A stretch of DNA of 64,000 nt from Roseateles sp. YR242. Its GTDB lineage: Bacteria; Pseudomonadota; Gammaproteobacteria; Burkholderiales; Burkholderiaceae_C. A program made the translations under genes and the position numbers. Shown in pieces: positions 39,072-49,067 of the stretch (position 1 is the first letter of the stretch; the number at the start of each line of letters is the position of its first letter). Under the pieces are notes generated by a model. It saw nothing but the letters and a program-made list of their open reading frames with translations, was not told the DNA's origin and made no database searches. The stretch is taken from assembly GCF_900109745.1 (NCBI RefSeq), contig NZ_FOAV01000001.1, positions 310,001 to 374,000 of the forward strand. The letters are read 5' to 3'.

Positions 39072-39433
39072 GCGGCCTCCATAGTGCACTGCAGGGGATG
39101 GCCGGCTCGCCGGGCGGCGGCCAGTACCATTTCGACCTTGGTGGCCGCGACATCCTTGGTGAAAACACCGCAGACACCACGGCCTTCGTGATGGATCTTC
39201 AACATGATCTGGGTGGCCGTATCCAGATCGTGGCGGAAGTATTCCTGCAAGACCATCACAACGAACTCCATCGGCGTGAAGTCATCATTGAGCAGCAACA
39301 CCTGAAACAGGCGCGGCGGCTCCGTCTTTTGGGCAACACGCTCCAGCGTCGTAGACGCGCCGCCGTCATCGCCCTGACCGGGCGGTGTACCCGGCGGACC
39401 CGCTGGCGTGGAGTTGTGGGAAAACAATGGCAT
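39068..39433 (-). CDS. clpS: ATP-dependent Clp protease adaptor ClpS
   Basis: This 121-residue adaptor delivers N-degron proteins to ClpA. The core [21 protein letters not shown] binds the N-terminal residue, and [20 protein letters not shown] completes the fold. A Gly/Pro-rich N-terminal extension of about 35 residues precedes it, as is usual for the disordered arm. Translationally coupled to clpA. Confidence 0.96.
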   Translation of the reverse strand: MPLFSHNSTPAGPPGTPPGQGDDGGASTTLERVAQKTEPPRLFQVLLLNDDFTPMEFVVMVLQEYFRHDLDTATQIMLKIHHEGRGVCGVFTKDVAATKVEMVLAAARRAGHPLQCTMEAA

Positions 39434-39680
39434 GAGCCGATTCTATAAACAGCGGGACTTCCCTACATGCGGACGGGTTCCCCGGTTTCAAGCAATCGAG
39501 AAATTGATCAGCGTCGGGTCCGGTTTCAGAGGAGCCGCAGGATGATCAAGACCTCCGGAATAGCCCTAGTTTGGCATCTTCGGCGGCTGTGACCCCGGGG
39601 AGTTCCTGAATTGACACTGACTTGACGCGGATTTGAGAATGCGCTTGGGTGCGAAAAGACACCGGGACGGAGAGAAAAAC

Positions 39681-39953
39681 ATGGCTACAGGCACGGTAAA
39701 GTGGTTCAACGATGCCAAAGGGTTTGGCTTTATTGAGCCGGAACAAGGCGGGGGCGACGTTTTCGCGCACTTCTCGGCCATTCAGATGGAAGGGTTCCGA
39801 ACGCTCAAGCAGGGCGGGAAGGTGACCTACGAGCTGGTGAACGGCCCCAAGGGCGAGATGGCCCAGAACATCCGCCCGCTGGAAAGCGACGAGGTGGATG
39901 TGGGTCTGCTGGCAGAAGCCGCCCTGGCGAGCCAGCCGGCTGCAACGGCCTGA
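39681..39953 (+). CDS. Cold shock domain protein with C-terminal extension
   Basis: This 90-residue protein has the five-strand cold-shock domain with RNP1 KGFGFIEP and RNP2 VFAHF. It begins [15 protein letters not shown] like CspA-type RNA chaperones. About 23 residues follow the domain ([18 protein letters not shown]), which standard 67-70-residue Csp proteins lack. It is divergent from clpSA; a TTGACA at about 39612 is a possible -35 element. Whether it is cold-induced cannot be told. Confidence 0.93.
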   Translation: MATGTVKWFNDAKGFGFIEPEQGGGDVFAHFSAIQMEGFRTLKQGGKVTYELVNGPKGEMAQNIRPLESDEVDVGLLAEAALASQPAATA

Positions 39954-40051
39954 CGCTGGTCGAGCCCCCTGGACGCGGCGCTGTAGGGTCTACAGCGCGG
40001 CTCGGCGGGCCCCTCACCTGCCCTCCCTGACGGGCTGGTGCAGCTGAACAA

Positions 40052-40092
40052 CAAAAAACCCCGGCTGCGTCGCAGACCGGGGTTTTGTCGCT
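40052..40092. terminator. Bidirectional terminator between csp and icd
   Basis: A ten-base stem AAAACCCCGG/CCGGGGTTTT with a 12-base interior serves both converging genes. It gives a T run on the plus strand for the cold-shock gene and TTTTTTGTT on the minus strand for icd. Confidence 0.88.
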
Positions 40093-40143
40093 TTTTTGGG
40101 CGCCTCGCCGGCAGCCCGGCGCGGACGCCGGGCGCAGCGCAAT

Positions 40144-41397
40144 TTACATGTTCTCGATCATCACTTGCCCGAAACCGGAGCACGACACTTGCGTGGCGCC
40201 GTCCAGCAGGCGGGCGAAGTCATAGGTGACCTTCTTCGACAGGATGGACTTCTCGATGGACGAGATGATCAGGTCCGCCGCTTCGGTCCAGCCCATGTGA
40301 CGCAGCATCATTTCGGCCGACAGGATTTCGGAACCGGGGTTCACGTAGTCCTTGCCAGCGTACTTCGGTGCCGTGCCGTGAGTGGCTTCGAACATGGCGA
40401 CGGAGTCGCTCAGGTTGGCGCCCGGGGCGATGCCGATGCCGCCGACTTGTGCAGCCAGCGCGTCGGAGATGTAGTCACCATTCAGGTTCAGCGTGGCCAC
40501 CACCGAGTACTCGGCCGGGCGCAGCAGGATCTGCTGCAGGAACGCATCAGCGATGCTGTCCTTCACCACGATGTCCTTGCCGGTCTTCGGGTTCTTGAAC
40601 TTGCACCACGGGCCGCCGTCGATCAGCTCAGCACCGAATTCCTTCTGGGCCAGGGCGTAAGCCCAGTCACGGAAGCCACCTTCGGTGTACTTCATGATGT
40701 TGCCCTTGTGCACGATGGTCACGCTGGGCTTGTCGTTGTCGATGGCGTACTGGATGGCCTTGCGCACCAGACGCTCGGTACCTTCACGCGAGACCGGCTT
40801 CACGCCGATACCCGACGTTTCCGGGAAACGGATCTTCTTGACGCCGAACTCTTCCTGCAGGAACTTGATCAGCTTCTTGGCCTTGTCGGATTCGGCTTCG
40901 AATTCGATACCGGCGTAGATGTCTTCCGAGTTCTCACGGAAGATGACCATGTCGGTCTTGTGCGGTTCCTTGACCGGGGAAGGCACGCCATTGAACCAGC
41001 GCACGGGGCGCAGGCAGACGTACAGGTCCAGTTCTTGGCGCAGGGCCACGTTCAGCGAGCGGATGCCACCACCGACGGGGGTGGTCAGCGGGCCCTTGAT
41101 GGACACCACGTACTCCTTGAGCACGCCCAGGGTCTCTTCAGGCAGCCACACGTCCGGGCCGTACACCTTGGTGGACTTCTCACCGGCGTAGATTTCCATC
41201 CAGTGGATCTTCTTGGCGCCGCCGTAGGCCTTGGCCACGGCTGCGTCCACCACCTTGATCATCACGGGGGTGATGTCCAAACCGGTGCCGTCACCCTCGA
41301 TGAACGGGATGATGGGGTTGTTGGGAACGTTGAGCGAGAAGTCGGCATTGACCGTAATCTTCTGCCCGCCCTCGGGCACCGTGATGTGCTGGTACAT
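40144..41397 (-). CDS. icd: NADP-dependent isocitrate dehydrogenase
   Basis: This 417-residue TCA-cycle enzyme oxidises isocitrate to 2-oxoglutarate. It begins [16 protein letters not shown] like E. coli Icd and has the [14 protein letters not shown] nucleotide/substrate start. The substrate-serine loop [13 protein letters not shown] is followed by [10 protein letters not shown], and [13 protein letters not shown] and [12 protein letters not shown] complete the active site. The serine is the phosphorylation site in enterics. GGAG precedes the ATG. The icd stop is followed by the shared terminator. Confidence 0.97.
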   Translation of the reverse strand: MYQHITVPEGGQKITVNADFSLNVPNNPIIPFIEGDGTGLDITPVMIKVVDAAVAKAYGGAKKIHWMEIYAGEKSTKVYGPDVWLPEETLGVLKEYVVSIKGPLTTPVGGGIRSLNVALRQELDLYVCLRPVRWFNGVPSPVKEPHKTDMVIFRENSEDIYAGIEFEAESDKAKKLIKFLQEEFGVKKIRFPETSGIGVKPVSREGTERLVRKAIQYAIDNDKPSVTIVHKGNIMKYTEGGFRDWAYALAQKEFGAELIDGGPWCKFKNPKTGKDIVVKDSIADAFLQQILLRPAEYSVVATLNLNGDYISDALAAQVGGIGIAPGANLSDSVAMFEATHGTAPKYAGKDYVNPGSEILSAEMMLRHMGWTEAADLIISSIEKSILSKKVTYDFARLLDGATQVSCSGFGQVMIENM

Positions 41398-41495
41398 GGA
41401 GTCGTCTCCGCGAATCGCGTGGTGGTGGGTGATTAAACCGGAAGCGCCGATTCTATGACAGTGAGCGTCAGTGCGGCCCAATGTCACGGATGGCC

Positions 41496-42278
41496 CTAGC
41501 CGCAGTACGCGCGAATCTGAAGCCACAGCCCGTGGCCAAGCGCCCACAGCGCCGCCGCACTCAGTAACAACCCGGACAGCCGGGTGGCCCAGCGCAGGCC
41601 GGAGGCGCCCGTGACAAGACCCGCGCCAGGGCCCTCAACCCTTTCAGCGCTGTTCCTGGCCGCCAGCCGCCTCAGCAGCCAGGGCCCGGCCACCAGCCCC
41701 GGCGAGGACGCCAGCGCAAATGCCGCCATGACCAGGGCCCCCTGCCCCGGCCCGGTGGCCAGGGCCGCCACCAGAAGCGCCGATTGCAACAATCCGCAAG
41801 GCCACGCCACCCAGGCCAGGCCCGCAGCCGCCGCGCGCACGGGACGGCCCAGCGCTTGGCGGTGGCGCTGGAGCGTTGCGAGGGGAGTCGTCTGAGCCCC
41901 CCCGCCTGTCACTGCTGCCGTGCCCGGCGTGGCCATGGCGCCCGGGGCGCCGGGCCCCCATCGCCGCTGCATCCATGCCGGCTGTTCACCGCGCCACAGC
42001 AACCAGAGCCCCAGCGCCAACACCGCCAGATGCAGGGCCAGCCACACCGGCCGCAACCACGCCGCCGCCTGTTCCCACTGCCACAGCAGGCCGACACTGG
42101 AGGCCGCCACGGCGCCCGCCGCGGCATAACTCATCACGCGCCCCCCCTGGAAGGCCAGCGCGCGGGGCCGATGCCCGCCCGTGACCGCTGCACACGGCGC
42201 GGCACACATGGCCACGCAATGCGCGCTGCCGGCAGCCCCCATCAGGAGGGCGGAGCCGATCAGCGCAAGGTCCAGCAT
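41496..42278 (-). CDS. SafE/TauE-type (UreH-like) membrane protein
   Basis: This 260-residue integral membrane protein has about six helices. [20 protein letters not shown] is the characteristic first helix of the UreH-domain sulfite-exporter-like family. Members next to cbb3 oxidase genes are thought to help copper handling or oxidase assembly; the Cys/His pair in HCVAMC could bind metal (inference). It is the last gene of the cco operon, 16 bases after hemN. The upstream extension of its frame overlaps hemN and is not used. Confidence 0.8.
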   Translation of the reverse strand: MLDLALIGSALLMGAAGSAHCVAMCAAPCAAVTGGHRPRALAFQGGRVMSYAAAGAVAASSVGLLWQWEQAAAWLRPVWLALHLAVLALGLWLLWRGEQPAWMQRRWGPGAPGAMATPGTAAVTGGGAQTTPLATLQRHRQALGRPVRAAAAGLAWVAWPCGLLQSALLVAALATGPGQGALVMAAFALASSPGLVAGPWLLRRLAARNSAERVEGPGAGLVTGASGLRWATRLSGLLLSAAALWALGHGLWLQIRAYCG

Positions 42279-42294
42279 GGCGTCCTGCTCCGGA

Positions 42295-43845
42295 TCAAAG
42301 AATGCGCGAGAAGCGCACAGGCGTTTCGGTGGCCTGGGCCGCACGGGGGCGACGGAAGTATTGGTCGAAGACCATGGCCACGGCGCGGACGAAGAACCAA
42401 CCCAATGAGGTGAGCTCGATCGCGGTGTCGGTGAGCTGGACCAGCCCGTCCCGTTGCAGTTGGGCCAGGCGCTCCAGCTCGTCCGCATAGGCCGCGGCGA
42501 AGTTCAGGCCATGCCGCTGGCCAAAGGCCGCCATGTCCAGCCGGCCCTGGCACATCAGGGTCATGATGATGTCGCGGCGGCGCAGATCGTTGGCGTCCAG
42601 CGTCAGGCCACGCTCCACCGGCAGCGCCCCCGCTGCCAGCGCTTCTTCATATAGGGTCAGGTCCTTCGCGTTCTGCGAATAGTGGGCGCCAATGCGGGAG
42701 ATGGCCGACACGCCCAGGGCGATCAGGTCCCGGTCCGGCTGGGTGCTGTAGCCCTGGAAGTTGCGCTGCAGGCGCCCTTCCCGCTTGGCGATGGCCAGCG
42801 AATCGTCCGGCAGGGCGAAGTGGTCCATGCCGATGTAGGTGTAGCCCTCGCGCAGCAAGCCGTTGAGTGCGTGGGACAACATCTGCAGCTTGTCGCCGGC
42901 CGCTGGCAGCGTGGCGCCATCGATACGGCGCTGTGGCTTGAAACGCTCCGGCAGGTGGGCGTAACCGTAGAGCGCAATGCGGTCCGGGCGCAGCGCGTTC
43001 ACCTGCTGAATGGTGCGGGCAAACGAGGCCGCCGTCTGCTGGGGCAAGCCGTAGATGAGGTCCGCGTTGATGGACTGATAACCCAGTGCACGTGCCGAGG
43101 CCATCAGGGCCGCCACGCTCTCGTAGGACTGCTCTCGGTGCACCGCGCGCTGGACGTCCGGGTCGAAGTCCTGGATGCCGAGGCTCAGACGGTTGAAACC
43201 GAGTTGGCGCAGCGCCGCCAGGCGCGTGGCGTCCACCGTACGCGGATCCACCTCGATCGAGATTTCTGCATCGGCGGTGAGGTGGAACTGCGCACGCAGC
43301 ATCGTCATCAACTGCCCGATTTCCTCATCGGAGAGAAAGGTGGGGGATCCCCCGCCCAGGTGCAATTGACTCGCCGGGGTGCCCTGCGGCACATGCGCCG
43401 CCAACAGACGGAGTTCGGCAGCCACCTTGTCGAGATACGGTGCACCCCGCTCATGGTGCTTGGTGATGACCTTGTTGCAGGCGCAGTAGTAGCAGACGGA
43501 CTCGCAGAACGGGATGTGCACATACAGCGACACCGGTTCATCCCTGCGGTCCGACGTGAGACGTTCCTTCAGCGCCTGCACGAGCCCGTCCGCGTTGAAC
43601 TGGTCCGAGAACCGGTCCGCCGTCGGGTAGGAGGTGTACCGCGGGCCCGCGACGTCAAAACGGCGCAGCAGGTCTTCGTCCACCAGGCTGTGGGTGCCGC
43701 GTGCGGTGTCCGTGCTGCAGCCACAAGCGTTGGAACAGGGTTGGGTGCAGCGGTGCGAACGGGCGCCAACGGGCTGGCCCGACAGACGCTGCCCGTCTTG
43801 GGCGCGTGCGCCCCCACTGACTGGCGTGGCGAGGGTGTCTGTCAT
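42295..43845 (-). CDS. hemN: Oxygen-independent coproporphyrinogen III oxidase HemN
   Basis: This 516-residue radical-SAM enzyme makes protoporphyrinogen without O2. The cluster motif C114-x3-C118-x2-C121 in PFCESVCYYCACNK, the GGGSPTFLS loop and the QDFDPDVQRAVHR region are standard. E. coli HemN has 457 residues; here about 55 extra N-terminal residues carry four cysteines (33, 37, 41 and 43) in CTQPCSNACGC. AGGAG precedes the ATG. Location in the cco operon fits the need for haem under low oxygen. An alternative start upstream would lengthen the extension further. Confidence 0.95.
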   Translation of the reverse strand: MTDTLATPVSGGARAQDGQRLSGQPVGARSHRCTQPCSNACGCSTDTARGTHSLVDEDLLRRFDVAGPRYTSYPTADRFSDQFNADGLVQALKERLTSDRRDEPVSLYVHIPFCESVCYYCACNKVITKHHERGAPYLDKVAAELRLLAAHVPQGTPASQLHLGGGSPTFLSDEEIGQLMTMLRAQFHLTADAEISIEVDPRTVDATRLAALRQLGFNRLSLGIQDFDPDVQRAVHREQSYESVAALMASARALGYQSINADLIYGLPQQTAASFARTIQQVNALRPDRIALYGYAHLPERFKPQRRIDGATLPAAGDKLQMLSHALNGLLREGYTYIGMDHFALPDDSLAIAKREGRLQRNFQGYSTQPDRDLIALGVSAISRIGAHYSQNAKDLTLYEEALAAGALPVERGLTLDANDLRRRDIIMTLMCQGRLDMAAFGQRHGLNFAAAYADELERLAQLQRDGLVQLTDTAIELTSLGWFFVRAVAMVFDQYFRRPRAAQATETPVRFSRIL

Positions 43846-43846
43846 G

Positions 43847-44155
43847 TCAATTCTCCTGCCCACCCGTGGCCGCATGGTTGCGGGCCTTCATGGCAGGTTG
43901 CAGTTGGGAGGGCGCTTGCGCCTGTGCCTGACCGTGAGGGGCAGGGTCTTCGGCGGAGGCCTGGGTCGCGTTTGTCTGCACGCCATGGCGCACCACCGGG
44001 TCGGCATGGTGCATGGCCAGCACCAGTGTCACGACACTGGCCACCACCACCACCGACGGGCCGCCCACCACCAGCCACATCATCGGATGTCGCCACCACG
44101 GGCCGGTGGGTGCCTGCATGCTGGCGTCGGCGAAGGAAGTTGCAGTGTTGGACAT
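43847..44155 (-). CDS. FixH-like small membrane protein of the cco cluster
   Basis: This 102-residue protein has one membrane helix (PMMWLVVGGPSVVVVASVVTLVLAM) after a short N-terminus beginning PWWRHP, and a His/Asp motif HHADPVV followed by an Ala/Gln-rich hydrophilic tail. Its place between ccoG and hemN and its helix context match short FixH-type proteins needed for cbb3 oxidase maturation, although it is shorter than full FixH. The stop is 1 base before the hemN start codon. Confidence 0.7.
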   Translation of the reverse strand: MSNTATSFADASMQAPTGPWWRHPMMWLVVGGPSVVVVASVVTLVLAMHHADPVVRHGVQTNATQASAEDPAPHGQAQAQAPSQLQPAMKARNHAATGGQEN

Positions 44156-44167
44156 GGGAGGACTCCT

Positions 44168-45604
44168 TCAACGGGGAATGACAAAGGTCGATTTCTCGAC
44201 CAGCACCGGGCCGGGCTGCCCATCGAGGGCCACCTGGCTGATGCGGAATTGCATGGGGTGGGCACCCGGACTGAGCTGCGCAGCCATTTCAGGGGGCACA
44301 CGCAGCGCCACGGTCACCCAGCGGGCTTCTGCAGGCGCCAGCACATGCAGCGCGGGCGGGCTGCTGAAGGCCAGGGTGTCGATGCCGGAGACCGCCAGCT
44401 GCAGCCGCAGCGCGTTGCCGCTGGCGTTCATGAGCTGCAGCCGGTAGACGTTTTCGATGTAGCCGTCGTCGACCTGGCGGGCCAGTGCGGCGCGGTCGCG
44501 AACGATGTCGGCGCGGAACGGCAGGCGGGTGGCCAGGCTCCAGACCATGGCGGCGGACACCACCAGGAGGATGGCGGTGTAGACCAGCACCCGGGGCCGC
44601 AGCACACGCCGCCACTGCTGCGCAGCCGACCAGCCCTTGTCGATGCCGTTCTGCGTGGCGTAGCGGATGAGGCCGCGCTCGTAATGGAAGCTGTCCATCA
44701 CGCCATTACAGGCGTCGATGCAGGCGGCACAGCCAATGCATTCGTATTGCAGGCCCTCACGGATGTCGATGCCGGTGGGGCAGACCTGCACACACTGCTT
44801 GCAGTCCACGCAACTGCCCAGCCCGGCCGACTGCAGCGCCGCAGGGCCCTGCTTCTTGGAGCGGGGGCCGCGCGGGTCACCCCGCGCGGTGTCATAGCTG
44901 ATGACCAGCGTGTCCTTGTCGAACATCGCGCTCTGGAAGCGCGCATACGGACACATGTATTTGCAGACCTGCTCGCGCAGGAAGCCCGCATTGCCGTAGG
45001 TGGCCAGGGCATAGAAGAGGATCCAGAAGCTCTCCCAGGCTCCCAGCAGCCCGCCCACCGTGGCGCCGCCCAACTCGCGGATGGGCGTGAAGAACCCGAC
45101 GAAGGTGAAGCCGGTCCAGAGTGACACCGCCAGCCACGCGGCGTGCTTGGCGGACTTGCGCAGCAGCTTTTCCGGGCCCCAGCGCGCGCGGTCCAGCTGG
45201 ATGCGGGCGCCACGGTCGCCTTCGGTATGGCGCTCGATCCAGAGGAAGATTTCGGTGTAGACCGTCTGCGGGCAGGCAAAGCCGCACCACAGCCGCCCCG
45301 CCACCGCCGTAAACAGGAAAAGCGCATACGCTGAAATCAGCAGCAGCGCGGTGAGGTAGACCAGGTCCTGCGGATACAGGACCAGATCGAAGATGAAGAA
45401 ACGGCGGGCCTCCAGATCGAAGAGGACCGCCTGGCGGCCGTTCCAGTTCCACCACGGCAGGCCGTAAAACAACGCCTGCGTGGCGAACACCAGCACCCAG
45501 CGCCACACGGCAAACCAGCCATGCACGGCGCGCGGATAGATCTTGGGCTGTGCCACATACAGTGACACCGTCTGGAGTGCTGGCTCCTGGAGCGGCTTGT
45601 CCAT
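44168..45604 (-). CDS. ccoG: Cytochrome c oxidase accessory protein CcoG
   Basis: This 478-residue polyferredoxin membrane protein has helices near residues 35-60, 75-100 and 150-180. Cysteine groups follow: GRLWCGFACPQTVY, CKYMCPYARFQ, and the paired 4Fe-4S motif CVDCKQCVQVCPTGIDI...CIGCAACIDAC. A C-terminal immunoglobulin-like domain faces the periplasm. CcoG reduces Cu(II) to supply copper for cbb3 oxidase assembly. The start MDKPLQEPALQ lies inside the end of ccoP's downstream flank, with a 17-base gap to ccoP's stop. Confidence 0.95.
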   Translation of the reverse strand: MDKPLQEPALQTVSLYVAQPKIYPRAVHGWFAVWRWVLVFATQALFYGLPWWNWNGRQAVLFDLEARRFFIFDLVLYPQDLVYLTALLLISAYALFLFTAVAGRLWCGFACPQTVYTEIFLWIERHTEGDRGARIQLDRARWGPEKLLRKSAKHAAWLAVSLWTGFTFVGFFTPIRELGGATVGGLLGAWESFWILFYALATYGNAGFLREQVCKYMCPYARFQSAMFDKDTLVISYDTARGDPRGPRSKKQGPAALQSAGLGSCVDCKQCVQVCPTGIDIREGLQYECIGCAACIDACNGVMDSFHYERGLIRYATQNGIDKGWSAAQQWRRVLRPRVLVYTAILLVVSAAMVWSLATRLPFRADIVRDRAALARQVDDGYIENVYRLQLMNASGNALRLQLAVSGIDTLAFSSPPALHVLAPAEARWVTVALRVPPEMAAQLSPGAHPMQFRISQVALDGQPGPVLVEKSTFVIPR

Positions 45605-45620
45605 GATGGGCCGGTCCTGA

Positions 45621-46544
45621 TTACGGCGAGGCCGTGGAGACCACCGCACCGGTGTGCGACTTGCCCCAGACGTAGGCGGCCAGCACGCGGATCTGCTCGG
45701 TGCTCAGGCGCGAGGCATGCTCGGGCATCACGTTGTGCTTGCCGTTGTTGATCATCGCGACGATGGCGGGCTCACCCCAGCCGTGCAGCCAGATCTTGTC
45801 GGTCAGGTTGGGGGCGCCCAGCGCCTGGGTGCCCTTGCCGTCCATGCCGTGGCAGGCCGCGCAGGCCACGAACTTGGGCTTGCCCAGCGCCGCAGCCACC
45901 GAGTTGTGCGGGCTTGCGGACAGGCTCAGCACATAGTGGGCCAGGTTGTGCACGTCCTCCCCGGTGCCCACCGCCGCCGCCATCGGCGGCATGGTGCCCT
46001 GACGGCCCTGCGTGATGGTCTGGATGATGGTGTCCGGGTCTCCGCCGTACAGCCAGTCGGTGTCCGTCAGGTTGGGAAAGCCCTTGGAACCCTTGGCATC
46101 CGCACCGTGGCAGCCGGCACAGTTATTGGCAAACAGGCGCTCGCCAATGCCCTGGGCCTGCGGGTCACGGGCCAGGGTCTCCACCGGCATGGTGTCGAAA
46201 CGGGCATAGACCTGGTGCATGGCGGCCTGGGCCTTGGCCTGCTCGTCCTGGTACTGCCGCTCGCTGGTCCATCCCAGCGTGCCGCCAAAACTGCCCAGGC
46301 CGGGATACAGCGCCAGGTAGATGCCACCCACGATGATGGTCAGTACGAACAGGCCCATCCACCAGCGCGGCAACGGGTTGTTCATTTCACGGATGTCTTC
46401 GTCCCACACGTGGCCGGTGGTGTCATCGGTGGACATCACGCGGCGGCGGCTGGCGATGATCAGCAGGGCCATGCAGAAGATCAGCCCGCCGACAGTACCG
46501 GCGATAACGAACAGCGACCAGCCGTTCGAGATGAAATCACTCAT
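45621..46544 (-). CDS. ccoP: cbb3-type cytochrome c oxidase subunit CcoP (dihaem)
   Basis: This 307-residue membrane-anchored subunit has helices near residues 10-30 and 60-80. Two c-type haem motifs follow, NNCAGCHGAD and ACAACHGMDGKG, with distal methionines in TMPPMAAAV and NVMPEHASRL. It takes electrons from soluble cytochromes and passes them to CcoO. Its start overlaps the ccoQ gene by 8 bases. Confidence 0.95.
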   Translation of the reverse strand: MSDFISNGWSLFVIAGTVGGLIFCMALLIIASRRRVMSTDDTTGHVWDEDIREMNNPLPRWWMGLFVLTIIVGGIYLALYPGLGSFGGTLGWTSERQYQDEQAKAQAAMHQVYARFDTMPVETLARDPQAQGIGERLFANNCAGCHGADAKGSKGFPNLTDTDWLYGGDPDTIIQTITQGRQGTMPPMAAAVGTGEDVHNLAHYVLSLSASPHNSVAAALGKPKFVACAACHGMDGKGTQALGAPNLTDKIWLHGWGEPAIVAMINNGKHNVMPEHASRLSTEQIRVLAAYVWGKSHTGAVVSTASP

Positions 46545-46710
46545 GACGGACTCCTTCGGGCGCCTGCTCGTCGCCCAGGAAGGGCAACTGGGCCAGGGCC
46601 TGCAGTTCTTGTTTGTTGCGCTTGGCGTAGGCCCAGCAGACGATGCCCAGGAACATCACAAAGGACAGCAGCGTCACACCGGCACGCAGGTCATTGAGAT
46701 CGAGGTTCAT
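46537..46710 (-). CDS. ccoQ: cbb3-type oxidase subunit CcoQ
   Basis: This 57-residue protein starts MNLDLNDLRAGVT, with a single membrane helix LLSFVMFLGIVCWAYA followed by KRNKQELQALAQLPF. Position between ccoO and ccoP, the length and the helix-then-basic pattern identify the CcoQ/FixQ stabilising subunit. It starts 10 bases after the ccoO stop codon and overlaps the ccoP start by 8 bases. Too short for many ORF finders, but well supported by context. Confidence 0.9.
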   Translation of the reverse strand: MNLDLNDLRAGVTLLSFVMFLGIVCWAYAKRNKQELQALAQLPFLGDEQAPEGVRHE

Positions 46711-46720
46711 CACATCCTCC

Positions 46721-47347
46721 TCAGCGCTTCATGGCGGTGCCCAGCACCTGCAGGTAAGCGATCACGGCTTCCATTTCGGTCTTGCCCTTGACCTCTTCGG
46801 CCGCGGCGGCGATTTGCTCATCGGTGTAGGGAACCCCCACCGTGCGCAACGCCCGCATGCGCGGCGCCATGTCCGCCGGGTCCACCTGGCCGGTGGCCAG
46901 CCAGGGGTAGGCCGGCATGTTGGATTCCGGCACGAGGTCGCGCGGGTTGGTCAGGTGCAGGCGATGCCATTCATCGCTGTACTTGCCGCCGACGCGGGCC
47001 AGGTCCGGCCCGGTGCGCTTGCTGCCCCATTGGAAGGGGTGGTCGTAGACCGATTCGCCGGCCACCGAATAGTGGCCGTAACGCAGCGTCTCGGCCCGCA
47101 AGGGGCGGATCATCTGCGAGTGGCAGTTGTAGCAGCCCTCGCGGATGTAGACGTCCCGCCCAGCCAGCTGCAGCGCGGTGTAGGGCTTGAGGTTCTCCAC
47201 CGGCTCGGTGGTGGAACGCTGGAAGAACAGCGGCACGATCTCGATCAGGCCGCCCACCACCACGGTGAGCAGCACCAGCACGATCATCAGGAAGTTGCTG
47301 GTCTCGATGCGCTCGTGACCAACCGGTTTTGCATGGGCTTCAGCCAT
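46721..47347 (-). CDS. ccoO: cbb3-type cytochrome c oxidase subunit CcoO (monohaem)
   Basis: This 208-residue subunit has one N-terminal membrane anchor ([21 protein letters not shown]) and a single c-type haem motif [11 protein letters not shown], with the axial methionine in the [11 protein letters not shown] region. [18 protein letters not shown] is diagnostic. It relays electrons between CcoP and the catalytic subunit. Begins 27 bases after ccoN. Confidence 0.96.
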   Translation of the reverse strand: MAEAHAKPVGHERIETSNFLMIVLVLLTVVVGGLIEIVPLFFQRSTTEPVENLKPYTALQLAGRDVYIREGCYNCHSQMIRPLRAETLRYGHYSVAGESVYDHPFQWGSKRTGPDLARVGGKYSDEWHRLHLTNPRDLVPESNMPAYPWLATGQVDPADMAPRMRALRTVGVPYTDEQIAAAAEEVKGKTEMEAVIAYLQVLGTAMKR

Positions 47348-47374
47348 GGCTTTCTCCTTGTTCTGGTGGTCGGG

Positions 47375-48835
47375 TCAGGCGGCGGCCAACGCGGCGCCCC
47401 CCACGGTCGGGATGGGCTGCGGGCGCACCGTGCCGACACGCACCGTCATCACCACGTTCCAGGCCATCAGGCACATGCCGCTGAGGTACAGCAGGCCGCC
47501 CAGCAGGCGCACCACATAGAACGGATAGGTGGCCTTGACGCTTTCCACGAAGGTGTAGACCAGCGTGCCGTCCGGGTTCACCGCGCGCCACATCAGGCCT
47601 TGCATCACACCGGCGATCCACATCGCGGCGATGTAGAGCACGATGCCCAGGGTGGCGATCCAGAAGTGCAGCTCGATGGCGCGGGTCGAATACATCGACG
47701 TGCGACCGTACATGCGGGGGATCAGGTGGTAGAGCGATCCCATGGAGATCAGGCCCACCCAGCCCAGCGCGCCGCTGTGCACGTGGCCGATGGTCCAGTC
47801 GGTGTAGTGCGAGAGCGCATTCACCGTCTTGATGGACATCATCGGGCCCTCGAAGGTGGCCATGCCGTAGAAGGACAGCGCCACGATGAGGAACTTCAGG
47901 ATGGGGTCGTCACGCAGCTTGTGCCAGGCGCCGCTGAGTGTCATGACGCCGTTGATCATGCCGCCCCAGCTTGGCGCCAGCAGCACCAGCGAGAACATCA
48001 TGCCCACGCTCTGGGCCCAGTCGGGCAGCGCGGTGTAGTGCAGATGGTGGGGGCCCGCCCACATGTAGGTGAAGATCAGCGCCCAGAAGTGGACGATGGA
48101 CAGGCGGTAGCTGTAGACCGGGCGGTTGGCCTGCTTGGGGATGTAGTAGTACATCATCCCGAGGAACCCGGCGGTCAGGAAGAAGCCCACCGCGTTATGG
48201 CCGTACCACCACTGCACCATGGCGTCCTGCACGCCAGCGTAGGCGGAGTAGCTCTTGGTCCAGCTCACCGGAATCTCGGCACTGTTGACGATATGCAGCA
48301 GCGCGACCGCCAGGATGAAGGCGCCGAAGAACCAGTTGGCCACATAGATGTGGCGCACCTTGCGGATGCCGATGCTGCCGAAGAACACCACGGCGTAGCT
48401 GACCCAGACCAGGGCGATCAGGATGTCGATCGGCCATTCCAGTTCGGCGTATTCCTTGCCACTGGTCAGGCCCATGGGCAGCGTGATGGCGGCCAGCACG
48501 ATGACCAGTTGCCAACCCCAGAACGTGAACCAGGCCAGTTGAGGCGCAAACAGCCGTGTGTGGCAGGTGCGTTGCACCACGTGAAAAGCAGTGGCCATCA
48601 GCGCGCAGCCGCCGAAGGCAAAGATCACCGCGTTGGTATGCAGCGGACGCAGGCGCCCGTAGCTCAACCAGGAGATGCCGAAATTCAGCTCCGGCCAGGT
48701 GAGCTGCGCGGCAATGATGACGCCGACCAACATCCCGACCACACCCCACAGCACCGCAGCGAGGGCGAAGGCGCGAACCACGCCGTCGTCGTAGCTGGGA
48801 AGTGCTGTCCCTTCCTTGCGTAGAACCCCACTCAT
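47375..48835 (-). CDS. ccoN: cbb3-type cytochrome c oxidase catalytic subunit CcoN
   Basis: This 486-residue haem-copper oxidase subunit has 12 membrane helices. Haem and CuB histidines lie in [43 protein letters not shown] and [14 protein letters not shown]. The enzyme reduces O2 with high affinity under low oxygen and pumps protons. AAGGAG lies 5 bases before the ATG. A perfect FNR box lies 64 bases upstream, predicting induction by oxygen limitation. Confidence 0.97.
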   Translation of the reverse strand: MSGVLRKEGTALPSYDDGVVRAFALAAVLWGVVGMLVGVIIAAQLTWPELNFGISWLSYGRLRPLHTNAVIFAFGGCALMATAFHVVQRTCHTRLFAPQLAWFTFWGWQLVIVLAAITLPMGLTSGKEYAELEWPIDILIALVWVSYAVVFFGSIGIRKVRHIYVANWFFGAFILAVALLHIVNSAEIPVSWTKSYSAYAGVQDAMVQWWYGHNAVGFFLTAGFLGMMYYYIPKQANRPVYSYRLSIVHFWALIFTYMWAGPHHLHYTALPDWAQSVGMMFSLVLLAPSWGGMINGVMTLSGAWHKLRDDPILKFLIVALSFYGMATFEGPMMSIKTVNALSHYTDWTIGHVHSGALGWVGLISMGSLYHLIPRMYGRTSMYSTRAIELHFWIATLGIVLYIAAMWIAGVMQGLMWRAVNPDGTLVYTFVESVKATYPFYVVRLLGGLLYLSGMCLMAWNVVMTVRVGTVRPQPIPTVGGAALAAA

Positions 48836-48899
48836 TGACGCTCCTTAACTAACCTATTTGGTATTAGGGTCATTTTTTGGCAGCGCGTCACGGAGCGTC

Positions 48900-48913
48900 T
48901 TGATGGGAATCAA
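48900..48913 (-). promoter_or_regulatory. FNR/ANR box controlling ccoN operon
   Basis: TTGAT-GGGA-ATCAA, an exact match to the FNR half-site palindrome TTGAT-N4-ATCAA, lies 64 bases before the ccoN ATG. Its right half overlaps the last three bases of ccoS, the TGA stop at 48910-48912. Confidence 0.85.
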
Positions 48914-49062
48914 CCTTCAGGCTCGTCCTCGAGGATTCGTTGTCCTTCACGGTCCAAATCCTCGGATTCCCATTGGCCGTTGTATAAAGCCCACCCGAAA
49001 ACGCCCAGGATGAGCAGCACCAACACCACCGACAGCGGGACAAGAAGAAAAAGAATGTCCAT
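48910..49062 (-). CDS. ccoS: cbb3 oxidase maturation protein CcoS
   Basis: This 50-residue protein begins MDILFLLVPLSVVLVLLILG with one membrane helix and continues FGWALYNGQWESEDLDREG, the family signature. CcoS is required for insertion of redox cofactors into cbb3 oxidase. It starts 5 bases after the ccoI stop codon. The frame stays open far upstream inside ccoI, but only this segment resembles the family. Confidence 0.92.
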   Translation of the reverse strand: MDILFLLVPLSVVLVLLILGVFGWALYNGQWESEDLDREGQRILEDEPEG

Positions 49063-49067
49063 GGTGT

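Noticed and set aside
36720-39191. 823-codon open frame opposite clpA
   Set aside because: Mirror frame of a conserved AAA+ gene; the protein is His/Gln/Arg-rich without domains.
46643-48823. 726-codon open frame opposite ccoN/ccoO
   Set aside because: Antisense to conserved oxidase subunits and lacks any recognisable domain.
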